From contig NZ_JBBOWV010000001.1 in the NCBI RefSeq assembly GCF_038007305.1, positions 2,904,501 through 2,968,500 on the forward strand: DNA of 64,000 bases, given 5' to 3'. This DNA comes from Solibacillus sp. FSL W7-1436 (GTDB lineage Bacteria; Bacillota; Bacilli; Bacillales_A; Planococcaceae). Every line of letters begins with the position of its first letter. The stretch's first letter is position 1. A program made the translations under genes and the position numbers. Under the pieces are notes generated by a model that saw only the letters and a list, made by a program, of their open reading frames with translations, was not told the DNA's origin and ran no database searches. Below are positions 27,458-35,484 of this stretch, one piece after another.

Positions 27458-27846
27458 AAAGAGGCCGGGACATAACTCAAAAACGCAATTTTTCTCTCAG
27501 AAAAATTGCGTTTTTTTTGCTGAACGTTAAAATTGATTTCCATTCCGGGACGCTTTCCGCTGGCGTGGCCTTACACGAACGTCTCAGGCGTCAGTGCTCC
27601 TGCCGCTTCGCTTTCGTCGCAAAATAAATTTCGCAATTCCCGCAGGAAGCTTTGCTTGTGACTGTCTCTTACGCTTTCGTCACAGAGAAAATCTTGTAGC
27701 CGACAGCTAGTGATTTAACAGTGCGAAAGGGGAAACCGTCAGCACGAACACTCGCCCTGCATTCCAATCAATTTTGTAAATATCGGTTATTTATTAATGT
27801 CTTTCCTCTTATTTAACGGTCATTCTACTTAGGTCCCGGCCTCTTT
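27458..27846. mobile_element. 389-bp intergenic element with 14-bp terminal inverted repeats
   Basis: The left end AAAGAGGCCGGGAC (27458-27471) and right end GTCCCGGCCTCTTT (27833-27846) are perfect inverted repeats. The interior is GC-richer than its surroundings, with short structured stretches such as CGGGACGCTTTCCGC and CGCTTCGCTTTCGTCGC. It has no coding potential. Target-site duplications could not be fixed because both flanks are T-rich. It looks like a non-autonomous (MITE-like) or structured intergenic repeat. Confidence 0.65.
27481..27518 (+). terminator. intrinsic terminator of opuC, inside the repeat element
   Basis: AAACGCAATTTTTCT (27481-27495) pairs perfectly with AGAAAAATTGCGTTT (27499-27513) and ends in eight T. 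It is supplied by the left part of the inverted-repeat element. Confidence 0.9.
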
Positions 27847-27879
27847 TTATTCTTTTAGGAATAATTTGAAATAAACGCC
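27847..27879 (+). promoter_or_regulatory. shared operator-like motif, copy A
   Basis: TTATTCTTTTAGG (27847-27859), 16 bases, then CGCC (27876-27879). The same bipartite motif with the same gap occurs at 37035-37067 between the Rgg-type regulator and the other peptide gene. It begins immediately after the inverted-repeat element and lies 84 bases before the peptide start. Confidence 0.5.
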
Positions 27880-27930
27880 AAAATAACTGGTAATGTTTTT
27901 AAAAAGAGGTGAAGGAAGGACTTGATTTAA

Positions 27931-27984
27931 ATGTTATTGATCAAACGGTTAGACATATGGCTGATCGGCATTGGAGATTTATAG
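27931..27984 (+). CDS. 17-residue hydrophobic peptide, pheromone-like (copy A)
   Basis: The frame encodes MLLIKRLDIWLIGIGDL. GAAGGAAGGA lies about 10 bases before the ATG. The short basic N-terminus and hydrophobic, Gly-rich C-terminus with an acidic residue and Trp resemble Streptococcus SHP pheromone precursors. LDIWLIGIGDL aligns with FELWIIGTGGG of the peptide beside the Rgg-type regulator. It follows the shared operator-like motif and precedes the YcdB/SLH protein gene by 103 bases. So short an ORF could arise by chance; support comes from the paired motif and the peptide similarity. Confidence 0.5.
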   Translation: MLLIKRLDIWLIGIGDL

Positions 27985-28087
27985 TTATTAGGTAAATTAT
28001 TACATTTTATGAAACTTAATGTAACTGTCATACGTAATATGTAATTGTAAACATATGTTTTACGAAAAAGGGTTAGGGGGATGAAGA

Positions 28088-30316
28088 GTGGTAACTTTTA
28101 AAAAGGCGGGTGCCATGTTAACTGCAACAGCGTTGTCTGTTGGGTTATTAGCACCAATTGCTAGTGCTTCAACAATCGGAAATGAACGAATGGAGACATT
28201 GCCGATTCAAGTCGCGCAAACAAATACAACGGTAACAAAAGATGATTTAATGAAACGTTTCCGAGAGTTATTTCCAAATGAGTTTCTAAATGTATCTGAA
28301 AAAGATTTTCGTACTGGAACAGGATACTCACATCCTACAGATTCTACAGTGCGGTATGAGCTTTATTTCTCAAAGAATATTGGTGATCAATATGAACATG
28401 GAAACTTTATTTTTGTGGGAGATACGTTAGAGTTAGAACAATTCTACTATCAGCCAATTAATACAAAGGAAGTATTGTTCCCGGCAAAATATTCTAAAGA
28501 AGAAGCGCAAAAGGCAGCGGATAAATTCATGGAAAGATTCAATAAGGGCGAGGGGTACAAGATTGTACCAAACGCATACGATTATTACTCACCATCCATT
28601 TTAACGCAGCCTGTTGAATACTCATTTATTTATGAGAAGAAAAATGCAGGTATTCCTATTTCAGATCAGACTATTAATATCCGCGTGTTAGGAGATGGCA
28701 CTGTATCATCATTTTATAGAACAACCTCTCCAAAAAATAATTTCACGTATGATGATCCGTCCAAAAAACTAGATGAATCTTCCATTGCTAACCGTCTGCA
28801 AGATGCATTAAAAGCACAGTTGTCCTATACAATTGTACCGGATTATTCAACAGGGAATCCTAAAGTTAAGCTTGTTTATGAACCAAATAGCCAGGTTATG
28901 GCAGGTGTCCATGCGCAAACAGGGGAATGGTTAACTTCCGATGGGCTCTCTTCAACATTATCTGCTAAATCTATTAAACCAATTGTAGATTCGCCATTAG
29001 CGGCAAAACAGCCGAACATGACAGCAGACCAGGCACGGGTATTTGCCGAGAAATTGCTTGCAACTGATATAAAAGGTGTTCAACTGGAGATTGGAGCAGT
29101 TGAAGAAACAACATCTGAGACTGGTAAAGAAGTATTCAACATTCAATATATGTACAACTATCGCAATGGTGGAACAGGAACTGTGCTGACAATTGATAAA
29201 GCAACAGGAGAATTCATTCATTACAGTGACATTAAAAGCAATCTTGAAGTAGACACTGATGACAGTGAGCCGGAAGTGAAATTAACACAAAAACAGGCAT
29301 TGGATAAAGCGATCGCTCTTGTGAAAGAATGGATACCTTCATCTGCTCACAAGTATGCATTGCCTGTAGATGATGGCTACCATGAAACTTACAATAACAG
29401 CTATAACTTTACATTCCCGCGGATCGTGAACGGCCTATCGGTAGTAGGAGACAATATCTCGGTAGGTGTCGATGCCAAAACAGGTGATTTAGTGAATGTA
29501 TATATGAGCGATTATGGTGATTTGGAGTGGCCGGCAGCAACCGATATTTTATCGGAACAGGAAGCAACAAAAATGCTGAAAGATGAGTTGGAACTGAAGC
29601 TGCAATATGTGAATCATCCTAAAGTGGGGAATGAGGAACATTACAGTTTAGCATACCAACCAGTCTTCAAAGAAGGAGCATCTGCGGGCATTGATGCCAA
29701 AACGGGTGAATGGTTTGATGCATATGGAATGGCCAATGCGGACAAGCCGAAAATCGAACATCCAAAAGCTGCCGAGGAATTAAATTATTTAATTCATGCC
29801 GGTATTTTAGAAGTAGATGAAAAATTTAACCCGGATGCACCTGTCACTAAAGATGAAGCGTTGAAAATTTTACTGAAATCGGTAACATACATGTATTACA
29901 GTTCAAGATACAATGAGTTTGAAACGGCGGATGAATCATTTACTGATATAACACCAGACGATCCCTCTTATGCATTTGTCACACGTGCATTAAAAATGGG
30001 AATGCTCGATACATCTGCTAAAACATTCAATCCTAAGACAGCTCTTACAAATCAGGAACTGGCAAAATGGGTAATTGGAACACTGAAACTAAATAAACCT
30101 GCTCAACTGAGTGATATATATGAATTGAAATACAGTGATGCCGCACTAGTGGATAAGGATTTACGTGGTCATGTGGCATTAGCATATGCAATGGGATTAC
30201 TTGAAGCTGAAAATAACCAGCTGAAGCCAACTAGTGAAGTCACGTATGCACAATTAGCTCAAGTGACAATTCGTTTAGCTCATAAAATGAACGAATATCA
30301 AATTGCTAACTATTAA
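28088..30316 (+). CDS. secreted YcdB/YcdC-domain protein with SLH domains
   Basis: A 742-residue exported protein. A signal peptide (residues 1 to about 27, ending near ASAS) is followed by two or more YcdB/PepSY-like repeats ending in a (V/I)DAKTGE-type turn (VHAQTGEW, IDKATGEF, VDAKTGDL, IDAKTGEW). The last 180 residues contain three S-layer-homology units (VTKDEALKILLKS, LTNQELAKWVIG, VTYAQLAQVTIRL), so it probably binds secondary cell-wall polymer. The GTG at 28088 follows AGGGGGATG. A pheromone-like ORF and shared operator motif lie upstream, so it may be peptide-controlled (inference). Confidence 0.88.
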   Translation: MVTFKKAGAMLTATALSVGLLAPIASASTIGNERMETLPIQVAQTNTTVTKDDLMKRFRELFPNEFLNVSEKDFRTGTGYSHPTDSTVRYELYFSKNIGDQYEHGNFIFVGDTLELEQFYYQPINTKEVLFPAKYSKEEAQKAADKFMERFNKGEGYKIVPNAYDYYSPSILTQPVEYSFIYEKKNAGIPISDQTINIRVLGDGTVSSFYRTTSPKNNFTYDDPSKKLDESSIANRLQDALKAQLSYTIVPDYSTGNPKVKLVYEPNSQVMAGVHAQTGEWLTSDGLSSTLSAKSIKPIVDSPLAAKQPNMTADQARVFAEKLLATDIKGVQLEIGAVEETTSETGKEVFNIQYMYNYRNGGTGTVLTIDKATGEFIHYSDIKSNLEVDTDDSEPEVKLTQKQALDKAIALVKEWIPSSAHKYALPVDDGYHETYNNSYNFTFPRIVNGLSVVGDNISVGVDAKTGDLVNVYMSDYGDLEWPAATDILSEQEATKMLKDELELKLQYVNHPKVGNEEHYSLAYQPVFKEGASAGIDAKTGEWFDAYGMANADKPKIEHPKAAEELNYLIHAGILEVDEKFNPDAPVTKDEALKILLKSVTYMYYSSRYNEFETADESFTDITPDDPSYAFVTRALKMGMLDTSAKTFNPKTALTNQELAKWVIGTLKLNKPAQLSDIYELKYSDAALVDKDLRGHVALAYAMGLLEAENNQLKPTSEVTYAQLAQVTIRLAHKMNEYQIANY

Positions 30317-30337
30317 TAGCGGGTTTAGTTTAAATGA

Positions 30338-30372
30338 GAAAACCCTTGCCATTTAACGGCAAGGGTTTTCAT
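30338..30372 (+). terminator. intrinsic terminator
   Basis: A 13-bp perfect stem (30338-30350 with 30358-30370) follows the YcdB/SLH gene. Confidence 0.85.
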
Positions 30373-30442
30373 ATTTTATGAAGTGAAAAGTGGAGCTACG
30401 AGGACTCGTACATTGCGGAAATCATAATGGTGGAGGTGGAAC

Positions 30443-30952
30443 ATGGATATAAATCGAAATGAAATTTTCTATAGAAAGCTGAAATTAGAAGATTTCAATG
30501 CTGTAGTTGATTGGAGCAGGGATGTGCATTTTTGTGAAGCGAACGGATGGCAGAAAAATAGAGATCATATGGAAGTATTCAAATGGTGGGAACGCTGTGT
30601 AGCCAATCAACAAAAAGATATGATCCGTCTAGGAATTGAATATAAAAATAGACTGATCGGTTATGCCGATTTGGCAGAAATTAAAAATAATAGTGCTGAA
30701 ATTGGTATTGCCATTGGAGACAGTACTCTTTGGAATGCCGGAATCGGTACACAAATGATAAAAAAATTAATGAATTACGCAAATGAACATTTCGGAATTA
30801 CCACATTTTTCGGAGAGACACATGAAACAAATCATCGCTCCAGAAAAATGATGAAGAAGGTAGGATTTACAGAAGTAAGCCGTATAGGAACTGATTCATA
30901 CATAGGTAAACAAGTTAATTTAGTGCAATATAAGTTATTTTTGAAAGAATAG
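30443..30952 (+). CDS. GNAT N-acetyltransferase, RimJ/RimL type
   Basis: A 169-residue acetyl-CoA-dependent transferase. The mid part shows IGIAIGDSTLWNAGIGTQMIKKLMNYA, the RimL-like acceptor and acetyl-CoA binding strand-helix; the end carries NHRSRKMMKKVGFTE. ATG follows GGTGGAGGTGG. The acceptor may be a protein N-terminus or a small amine. It stands alone. Confidence 0.88.
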   Translation: MDINRNEIFYRKLKLEDFNAVVDWSRDVHFCEANGWQKNRDHMEVFKWWERCVANQQKDMIRLGIEYKNRLIGYADLAEIKNNSAEIGIAIGDSTLWNAGIGTQMIKKLMNYANEHFGITTFFGETHETNHRSRKMMKKVGFTEVSRIGTDSYIGKQVNLVQYKLFLKE

Positions 30953-31047
30953 ACAGGTCCTTTTTACAAAATGAAACCATGTACAGGATGTAAACAACTC
31001 ACAGAATAACTAGATAAATTAATCTGAATACTACATACGAACGAAAA

Positions 31048-31083
31048 AAAAAGGTACGAATCACGATGAATTCGTACCTTTTT
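31048..31083. terminator. bidirectional intrinsic terminator
   Basis: AAAAAGGTACGAAT (31048-31061) pairs with ATTCGTACCTTTTT (31070-31083) between convergent genes, with A-tract and T-tract flanks. Confidence 0.9.
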
Positions 31084-31092
31084 ATGTAATGA

Positions 31093-32037
31093 TTATTTAT
31101 TATTTTCCTTCTTATTTGCTTTTGAACCCCAATAGGTAGCAAGTATTGGCCCTGAAATATTGTGCCAGAAGCTGAAGATCGCACTCGGAACGGCTGATAC
31201 CGGATCAAAGTGGGCCATCGCCAATTGCGCTCCTAAACCTGAATTCTGCATTCCTACTTCAATCGATACTGCTTTTTGATCATCGTATTTCAGTTTAAAT
31301 AGTTTCGCTACCAAGAATCCGATCAAGTAGCCTAACCCATTATGTAAAATGACAATGGCAAAGATAACTAATCCTGTTTCCAAGATTTTATCACGGCTTC
31401 CGCTTACTACCGCAGCGACGATCATCACGATTGCCACTACCGATACAGTTGGAAGAATATCAACACTTTTTTCTACGATTGGTCTGAATATGAATTGTGC
31501 AACGATTCCTAAAATAATCGGAATTAATACAACTTTGATTACCGACATGAACATGGCCATAAATGAAACCGGTAACCATTCGCTTGCCAGTAAGTAAATA
31601 AGGGCGGGTGTTGCAAATGGTGCCAACAATGTTGTGAATGAAGTAATTGTAACAGATAATGCTGTATTGCCTTTCGCCAGGAATGTCATAACGTTAGATG
31701 ACGTACCTCCTGGACAACAACCTACCAATATAACTCCAACCGCAATTTCAGGTGGTAAATTGAAAACTTTCGCTAACGCAAATGCCAGTAGCGGCATAAT
31801 GACAAATTGTGAAACGATCCCGATAATAACACCTTTAGGATGTTGAAGAATTAATTTAAAATCATCTAATTTCAATGTCATCCCCATACCAAACATGACG
31901 ATCCCTAATAATATGGTGATGTAACTGCCAATCCATGTGAAATATTCAGGCATCCAAATCGCTAAACCGGCTGCAACGAGTACCCAAATCGCAAATGTAT
32001 TACCTGCAAACTTTCCTACCTTCTGTAAAACTCCCAT
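31093..32037 (-). CDS. bile acid:sodium symporter family transporter (BASS)
   Basis: A 314-residue membrane protein with nine to ten hydrophobic segments. GMTLKLDDFK near residue 50 and GCCPGGTSSNVMTFLAKGN near residue 105 are hallmark BASS motifs for the sodium site. Bacterial members move pantoate, keto acids or similar anions rather than bile acid, so the substrate is open. GAGGTT precedes the ATG. Confidence 0.9.
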   Translation of the reverse strand: MGVLQKVGKFAGNTFAIWVLVAAGLAIWMPEYFTWIGSYITILLGIVMFGMGMTLKLDDFKLILQHPKGVIIGIVSQFVIMPLLAFALAKVFNLPPEIAVGVILVGCCPGGTSSNVMTFLAKGNTALSVTITSFTTLLAPFATPALIYLLASEWLPVSFMAMFMSVIKVVLIPIILGIVAQFIFRPIVEKSVDILPTVSVVAIVMIVAAVVSGSRDKILETGLVIFAIVILHNGLGYLIGFLVAKLFKLKYDDQKAVSIEVGMQNSGLGAQLAMAHFDPVSAVPSAIFSFWHNISGPILATYWGSKANKKENNK

Positions 32038-32192
32038 GATGATGTAACCTCAGCTTTCTATTGAATACATGTTATTGTAATTTATTGAATTTATAATTGC
32101 AATAATTTTCAGAATTTTAAGCAATTTCGTTATTATTCTAGTGAATATAGTCGAAAAGTTTTGGGTAAATAGGGAAAAGCAAACGTCACAAA

Positions 32193-32227
32193 AAATGGGC
32201 TGTGCAGTAAAATACTGCACAGCCCAT
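32193..32227 (-). terminator. intrinsic terminator
   Basis: ATGGGCTGTGCAGTA (32195-32209) pairs perfectly with TACTGCACAGCCCAT (32213-32227). On the minus strand it runs into TTTTT, ending the oxidoreductase gene. Confidence 0.9.
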
Positions 32228-32239
32228 TAACTAACATTC

Positions 32240-33286
32240 TTATCTATTATTTATTTTTGCTACTTCCTCGCGTACAATTGGTGCAACTTTCGTACCCAAC
32301 AATTCAATGGCATGCAGCACTTGGTCATGCGGCATGGAACCTACCGGAACGTGCAGGAAAAATCTTGAAATGCCGACATGTTCATATAGATAAATAATTT
32401 TCTTCGCAACCGTATCCACATCCCCTACATAAAGAGCGCCTTCCAAGCTGCGGGCATCATCAAATGCTTCGCGTGTGTACGGAGCCCATCCACGCTCACG
32501 TCCGAGCTTCGTCATTGCCGCTGCTGTTGACGGGAAAAATTGCTCTGCTGCAAGTTCTGTCGTATCTGCAATAAACCCATGGGAATGGGAAGCGACACGC
32601 AGCTTTGAAATATCATGACCTGCTTTTTTCGCCACATCATAATACAGCTGAACGATACGTGCAAAATACAGCGGACTTCCTCCGATAATCGCCAATGTTA
32701 ACGGTAAGCCTAATGTAGCGGCACGGATTGCAGATTGTGGTGTACCGCCGCTTGCAATCCAAATCGGCAATTTTTCCTGTACAGGACGCGGATAGATGCC
32801 GCGTCCTGGAATAGACGGACGGAAATGGCCGGTAGATGACACTATTTCATTTTCCTGAAGGTTTAATAAGAGATCGAGTTTTTCTTCAAAAAGCGCATCA
32901 TAATCGTTCAAGTCGTTGCCGAACAGTGGGAACGATTCAATGAAAGAACCGCGGCCGGCCATAATTTCGGCGCGGCCATTCGACAGTCCGTCAAGTGTCG
33001 CAAATTGCTGGAAAACACGTACCGGATCATCCGATGACAGCACGGTTACAGCGCTCGTGAGCCGAATCTGTTTTGTCTGCATTGCAGCTGCAGCAAGTAC
33101 AACAGAAGGAACAGATGCTGCATAATCCTCGCGGTGATGTTCTCCGACACCATACACATCCAGTCCTACCGCATCCGCGAGCTTAATTTCTTCGACGATT
33201 TGCCGCAGTCGCTCGGCATGACTTACTGTTTCGCCTGTTAAAACGTCCGGTGTCGTTTCTGCAAATGTTGAAATACCTATTTCCAT
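32240..33286 (-). CDS. LLM-class flavin-dependent oxidoreductase
   Basis: A 348-residue luciferase-like monooxygenase homologue that likely uses reduced FMN. It begins MEIGISTFAETTPD and shows YGVGEHHREDYA (residues 45-56) and VTVLSSDDPVRVFQQFATLDGLSNGRAEIMAGRGS. This pattern is typical of the large non-coupled LLM group (CE1758-like). GGAGG precedes the ATG. The substrate is unknown and no flavin reductase adjoins it. Confidence 0.88.
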   Translation of the reverse strand: MEIGISTFAETTPDVLTGETVSHAERLRQIVEEIKLADAVGLDVYGVGEHHREDYAASVPSVVLAAAAMQTKQIRLTSAVTVLSSDDPVRVFQQFATLDGLSNGRAEIMAGRGSFIESFPLFGNDLNDYDALFEEKLDLLLNLQENEIVSSTGHFRPSIPGRGIYPRPVQEKLPIWIASGGTPQSAIRAATLGLPLTLAIIGGSPLYFARIVQLYYDVAKKAGHDISKLRVASHSHGFIADTTELAAEQFFPSTAAAMTKLGRERGWAPYTREAFDDARSLEGALYVGDVDTVAKKIIYLYEHVGISRFFLHVPVGSMPHDQVLHAIELLGTKVAPIVREEVAKINNR

Positions 33287-33405
33287 GTGATGACCTCCAA
33301 ATAATAAATGGTTCGTTTCCTTTTCTTACTATCATTACCATATGAATTATTTTAGTGTACATCGGTTGGAAATGAAAGAATTGTCGTCTCGAAAGAACTG
33401 TGAAA

Positions 33406-34854
33406 TCACACTTCATTTAATGTGTTATCTTTTATTTCTATAATTCTTGTAGCTACCTGTTTCACAAAATAGTCATCATGTGAGACAAAAAGAACGGTAC
33501 CGTCATAGGCCATAATAAACTTTGCCAATGCCTCTTTTGTCGCCATATCAAGGAAGTTCGTCGGCTCATCAAGCAGGAGAATATTATATTGTCCTAAAAA
33601 AAGCTCGCTTAATAGCAACCGAATCCGTTCACCGCCGCTTAAAACAGTGATCCGCTTTTGTAAATCATTCAGTTCAAACTGCATTTGATGCAAAACAGTG
33701 CGAATAAATGCATCGCTGTATTCACTTCTAGTTTTTATAAAATCCCAGACAGTCTCATCCGGTAAGTTTTGATAAGCAAGCTGTGAGAAGTGACCGATTT
33801 TTACTTTCGGTGAAAGATCAATGTTTGGATGCTTTTCGATAATCGCTTGCAGCAAGGTCGATTTCCCGCTGCCGTTTGGTCCTGTTATAGCGATCTTTTC
33901 CTGCAGGCGAACTTGAAGCTGGCATTGATCCAACAGTATCTTTTCTCCGATTGCTAAGGTAAGATCCTGCATCATAATCGGCACTTTATTATGAAGTTCC
34001 AGTGCTTTCGATTGTTGGAAGTGAAGTGGCGCGTCTTCTTTTACTTTCTCGACCACAGGGAGCTGTTCAATCCTTTTTTCCATTGCTTTAGCCGAGCGGT
34101 AAACCGATTTTTGGCTCGTACCTTTCGATTTTGTTTCAAACATACGATTTGCTTTGGCTTTCGTTTCTTTCTTCGACATCTTTTTTGCCTCGGTAATTTT
34201 TTCGGCTTTTTTCATTTTTTCAGCAACAGCCTTCTCCAGGTGGGCCTTTTCGCGAACATATTTTTCATGGGCGGCAGCTTGCTCCTGTTTTTCCCGTTCT
34301 TTTTGCGCTGCATAATCGGAATAATTTCCGCTATAGACCGAAACATGCCCATCACTCACTTCCCAGATTGTCGTAACGATGCTATCCAGCAAGTTTCGAT
34401 CATGACTGACTATGACGACTGCTCCGTAATAATAGCGGAGCTGTTCCTGCAAAAACCGGATGCCGTCCTGATCTAAATGTGTTGTCGGTTCATCGAAAAG
34501 CATTGCCTCGTAGTAATGGCTGAATGCCTGTGATAACTTCAAACGCGTTTGTTCGCCACCACTATGTGGATCGACTGCTTTCAATTTATGGGCAAGCGCG
34601 ATATCAATATTGTCTTGTGTAATGGCAGGGGATGTTTGTTCAAAATAATAATAATCAACATGTGTGTTTACATTCCCTTGATGAGGAATGAGCTGGCCGG
34701 TCAATAATTTTAATAGAGTACTTTTACCGGCACCGTTTTTACCGACAATCCCGATACGGTCGAATTGATAAATGGCCAGCTGCGGGATTGTAAGTATATC
34801 CTTATCTAAAAATTGTACGTGTATATTTTTCAGTTCAAAGCTTAAGTTTTCCAT
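33406..34854 (-). CDS. ABC-F ATPase, antibiotic-resistance (Vga/Msr/VmlR-like) type
   Basis: A 482-residue soluble protein with two ABC domains and no membrane part. Domain 1 has GKNGAGKST (37-45), an HSGGEQ signature and LFDEPTTHLD. Domain 2 has GPNGSGKST, LSGGER and LLLDEPTNFLD. A Lys-rich linker of roughly 80-90 residues joins them; in this family it reaches the ribosomal peptidyl-transferase centre and displaces drugs. The compact N-terminal domain without an Arm insertion and the length fit resistance members better than EttA/Uup. A leader with two tiny ORFs and an intrinsic terminator precedes it, which supports drug-induced expression. Drug range cannot be read from the sequence. Confidence 0.88.
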   Translation of the reverse strand: MENLSFELKNIHVQFLDKDILTIPQLAIYQFDRIGIVGKNGAGKSTLLKLLTGQLIPHQGNVNTHVDYYYFEQTSPAITQDNIDIALAHKLKAVDPHSGGEQTRLKLSQAFSHYYEAMLFDEPTTHLDQDGIRFLQEQLRYYYGAVVIVSHDRNLLDSIVTTIWEVSDGHVSVYSGNYSDYAAQKEREKQEQAAAHEKYVREKAHLEKAVAEKMKKAEKITEAKKMSKKETKAKANRMFETKSKGTSQKSVYRSAKAMEKRIEQLPVVEKVKEDAPLHFQQSKALELHNKVPIMMQDLTLAIGEKILLDQCQLQVRLQEKIAITGPNGSGKSTLLQAIIEKHPNIDLSPKVKIGHFSQLAYQNLPDETVWDFIKTRSEYSDAFIRTVLHQMQFELNDLQKRITVLSGGERIRLLLSELFLGQYNILLLDEPTNFLDMATKEALAKFIMAYDGTVLFVSHDDYFVKQVATRIIEIKDNTLNEV

Positions 34855-34899
34855 TATTGCTACCTCCGAAATATAAAATTTCGTACCGATAGCTTATCG

Positions 34900-34929
34900 A
34901 TACGAGCGGTTTGTGTAATCCGCCCGTAT
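34900..34929 (-). promoter_or_regulatory. leader hairpin after the second uORF
   Basis: A 10-bp stem with one G-U pair (minus strand ATACGGGCGG and CCGCTCGTAT) begins at the stop codon of the MQMLLFF frame. Two further small hairpins (34887-34899 and about 34867-34883) follow, the last abutting the GGAGG of the ABC-F gene. They may gate translation. Confidence 0.5.
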
Positions 34930-34952
34930 TAAAAGAATAGTAGCATCTGCAT
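34929..34952 (-). CDS. leader peptide 2 of the ABC-F gene
   Basis: The frame encodes MQMLLFF, with GGAGG about 9 bases before its ATG. It lies after the leader terminator and directly before a hairpin, 75 bases upstream of the ABC-F start. Its hydrophobic sequence resembles stall-prone leader peptides of ribosome-targeting-drug resistance genes (inference). Confidence 0.5.
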   Translation of the reverse strand: MQMLLFF

Positions 34953-34990
34953 AGTTTTAGCCCTCCATTTGGTAAAGTGAGTCTAAAACG

Positions 34991-35020
34991 CAATAAAAAA
35001 GCAGACATATGTATGCCTGC
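34991..35020 (-). terminator. leader intrinsic terminator (attenuator) of the ABC-F gene
   Basis: On the minus strand an eight-pair stem with one G-U pair (35001-35020) is followed by TTTTTT. It lies about 110 bases after the MFFIRLR frame and 140 bases before the ABC-F start, with no full gene between. It is therefore more likely a regulated attenuator than an end-of-operon terminator. Confidence 0.7.
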
Positions 35021-35130
35021 TGCGAAAAAATATAGAAATCTCCCGTTTAAAGAGGAATCCCTATGATTTCTTCGTTTACAAGCATGACAAAAAGGCCCAA
35101 TACTAATGGGTTTGCTTTTTTATTGCCAGC

Positions 35131-35154
35131 TTAGCGTAAACGAATAAAAAACAT
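35131..35154 (-). CDS. leader peptide 1 of the ABC-F gene
   Basis: The frame encodes MFFIRLR and has a near-perfect AAGGAGGG 8 bases before its ATG, far stronger than a chance 7-codon frame would need. Its codons for I-R-L lie in a segment (TTCGTTTAC on the minus strand, plus 35136-35144) that can pair over 9 bp with GTAAACGAA downstream (plus 35071-35079). A ribosome stalled here would block that pairing. Confidence 0.6.
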   Translation of the reverse strand: MFFIRLR

Positions 35155-35186
35155 AGAAAAATCCCTCCTTCTCATGTATTACTGCC

Positions 35187-35215
35187 AGCATAATAGATTT
35201 CGGGAAATAAATCAA
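35187..35215 (-). promoter_or_regulatory. candidate promoter of the ABC-F leader
   Basis: On the minus strand TTGATT (35215-35210), 17 bases, TATGCT (35192-35187). A TATTAT overlaps the same area. It would give a leader of about 320 bases. Both hexamers are moderate matches. Confidence 0.4.
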
Positions 35216-35484
35216 GACTTGGTTGGACCTGCATGCATTGACATATCGCTTTTTGTCTGCACATACAATGCTATAAAATTGAAAGTTTTGCGGATAAGGC
35301 AACATTTGTGAGGAGAAGACGTTCTATTTTAAAGAAGAATACATATTAATGGCATGTTTTCACAATTTCTATTGTGAATCGGTTAAAGATTTTGTATGCT
35401 AAGTGAATGTAGAAGTGGACTTCGGAGTTGAAATCGGGATTTGCCGGTTTTAACTTTGGATATTGCAAATGATTGGAGTTGTTT

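Noticed and set aside
35120-35305. 61-codon minus-strand frame upstream of the ABC-F gene
   Set aside because: It reads the leader in a different frame from the well-spaced AAGGAGGG-MFFIRLR signal and shows no conserved feature.
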